Assembly (NCBI RefSeq): GCF_026213295.1
Contig: NC_079432.1
Span: forward strand, 16,577,398-16,641,397
Reading direction: 5' to 3'
Length of the DNA: 64,000 nucleotides
Origin: Gadus chalcogrammus
Lineage: Eukaryota; Chordata; Actinopteri; Gadiformes; Gadidae
How positions within the stretch are numbered: position 1 is the first letter of the stretch; every line of letters starts with the position of its first letter. Below the pieces are notes generated by a model. The model did no database searches. It saw nothing but the letters and a program-made list of their open reading frames with translations, and was not told the origin of the DNA. A program made the position numbers and the translations under genes. Shown here piece by piece: positions 63,163-64,000 of the stretch.

Positions 63163-64000
63163 CTATTTCGACCTCTCTCTGACTGTCACCACGGTCTTAC
63201 TGTGGATGACTAGTACCAGAAGTGTCGCGAGGAACCGAGTACTAGTCTGTTTGGCAGCCATCTGGAGAACAATGGCGCCGACCGTGGTGGATGTCACATT
63301 GATTCTATAAAATCTGGTGAAAGTACATGGAGTACTGACAGCTGACAGGGTTCTGCCGCACAAATGTCAGCAAGAGCAACCCCTTTCAAAGCTGCCCATG
63401 AGGTGGCCATGCTTGTTGTGGAGTAGGACACTAGGCCCTCAGGAACTGGGAAACCCCTCCCGGCATAACCTTGGCCAATAGTGTCCACTAACCAGTGGGA
63501 CACATGCTTTTTCGAGACTGGGTGACCCAACTGCCTAGCTCCTTAGCATACAAAAAGTGTGGTCACGTCTCAGCTGCTGTGTACGATCCACATAGGCCCT
63601 CAAAGCCCTGACTGGGCATAATGTGTGAAGAGCCAACCCTGCCTGACAGGCTGGCTCAGGGTGAAATGCCTCCAGCTCAATAGCCCTATTAATTGACTGA
63701 GGGTTTAGCACTTTGGGGAGGAAGAATGGATTTGGCCAAAGCGACACCGCGGCATCTTCAGGCTTCCACATCATGCACTCAGTACTCACAGAGAGTGCGT
63801 GCAGCTCGCTCACCCTCTTGGTAGAGCACAAGGACAGTAAAAACACTGTCTTCTGTGTTAAAAACTTAGGATCAGCTTGCCCCAACGGCTCGCATGGGGC
63901 TGTGGTCAAAGACCTCAATACCAATGGAAGGTCCCAAGATGGGGCCCTCAAACACCTGCCTGGACGTAGACGGTTTGCCCCTTTTAAAAATTGTGACACC
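63163..64000 (-). pseudogene. DIRS tyrosine recombinase, partial (copy B, cut by window end)
   Basis: Same three frames and same lesions as 16246-17083: stop after CMLRS at 63535, decayed YSTTS box, and displaced CTFTRFYRINVTS block. Only a few codons differ (for example DTIGQGY here against DTNGQGY in A). The N-terminal part lies beyond the window. Confidence 0.9.

Overview
This window looks like teleost fish nuclear DNA. The signs are CR1/L2-type LINEs with fish-style 3' tails, a DIRS tyrosine-recombinase retroelement, a Ty3/gypsy wreck, tRNA-derived SINEs, hAT and Harbinger-type non-autonomous elements, very long CA/GT tracts, and the exons of a spliced vertebrate-type gene. Nothing bacterial (operons, ribosome binding sites, CRISPR) is present. 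Most of the long open frames are translations of dinucleotide repeats. All calls come from reading the sequence; no alignment or search was run.

Layout: (1) 1-538 is plain sequence and 539-1234 a compound (CA)n/(CAGA)n microsatellite. (2) About 518-17083 ('copy A') reappears in the same orientation at 46960-64000 ('copy B'). Outside a handful of indels I see roughly one substitution per several hundred bases to 1 kb. Copy B starts directly at a 100-base run of N (46860-46959) and is still running at the window end. This is either a tandem segmental duplication with a period near 46.4 kb or two alleles placed end to end by the assembler. (3) Each copy holds the 3' half of an L2-like LINE (minus strand), a G-rich minisatellite, a CT-rich tract, a 1.2 kb Harbinger-type element, one arm of a TTAA element and the 3' end of a broken DIRS element. 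The copies differ by clean transposon insertions. Copy B has a 1,047-bp TTAA-flanked inverted-repeat element carrying a P2X7-ballast-like reading frame. Copy A has a 581-bp solo LTR with a GGTCC target duplication. (4) 16230-21452 is the DIRS element (minus strand), with gag, RT, RNase H and recombinase all broken. It is split by about 2 kb of nested repeats, including a hAT element with an exact 8-bp target duplication and a 20-bp minisatellite.

(5) 24200-29600 holds the only convincing host gene: four minus-strand exons encoding two WxxW (mucin/CILP-type CysD) domains, each split over two exons with matching splice phases. A TATA-like box and candidate first exon lie near 29510-29600, and an ERV-like solo LTR sits about 70 bp upstream of that box. 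MITEs and LINE debris fill the introns. (6) 30842-30997 is a near-perfect 60-bp-arm GC-rich hairpin. (7) 32535-36380 holds LINE and Ty3/gypsy remains. (8) 36400-43500 is mostly unassigned, with SINEs and microsatellites. (9) 43700-45240 is GC-rich with a CpG-island-like core and long G and C runs. (10) 45800-46858 is simple repeat leading into the gap and copy B.
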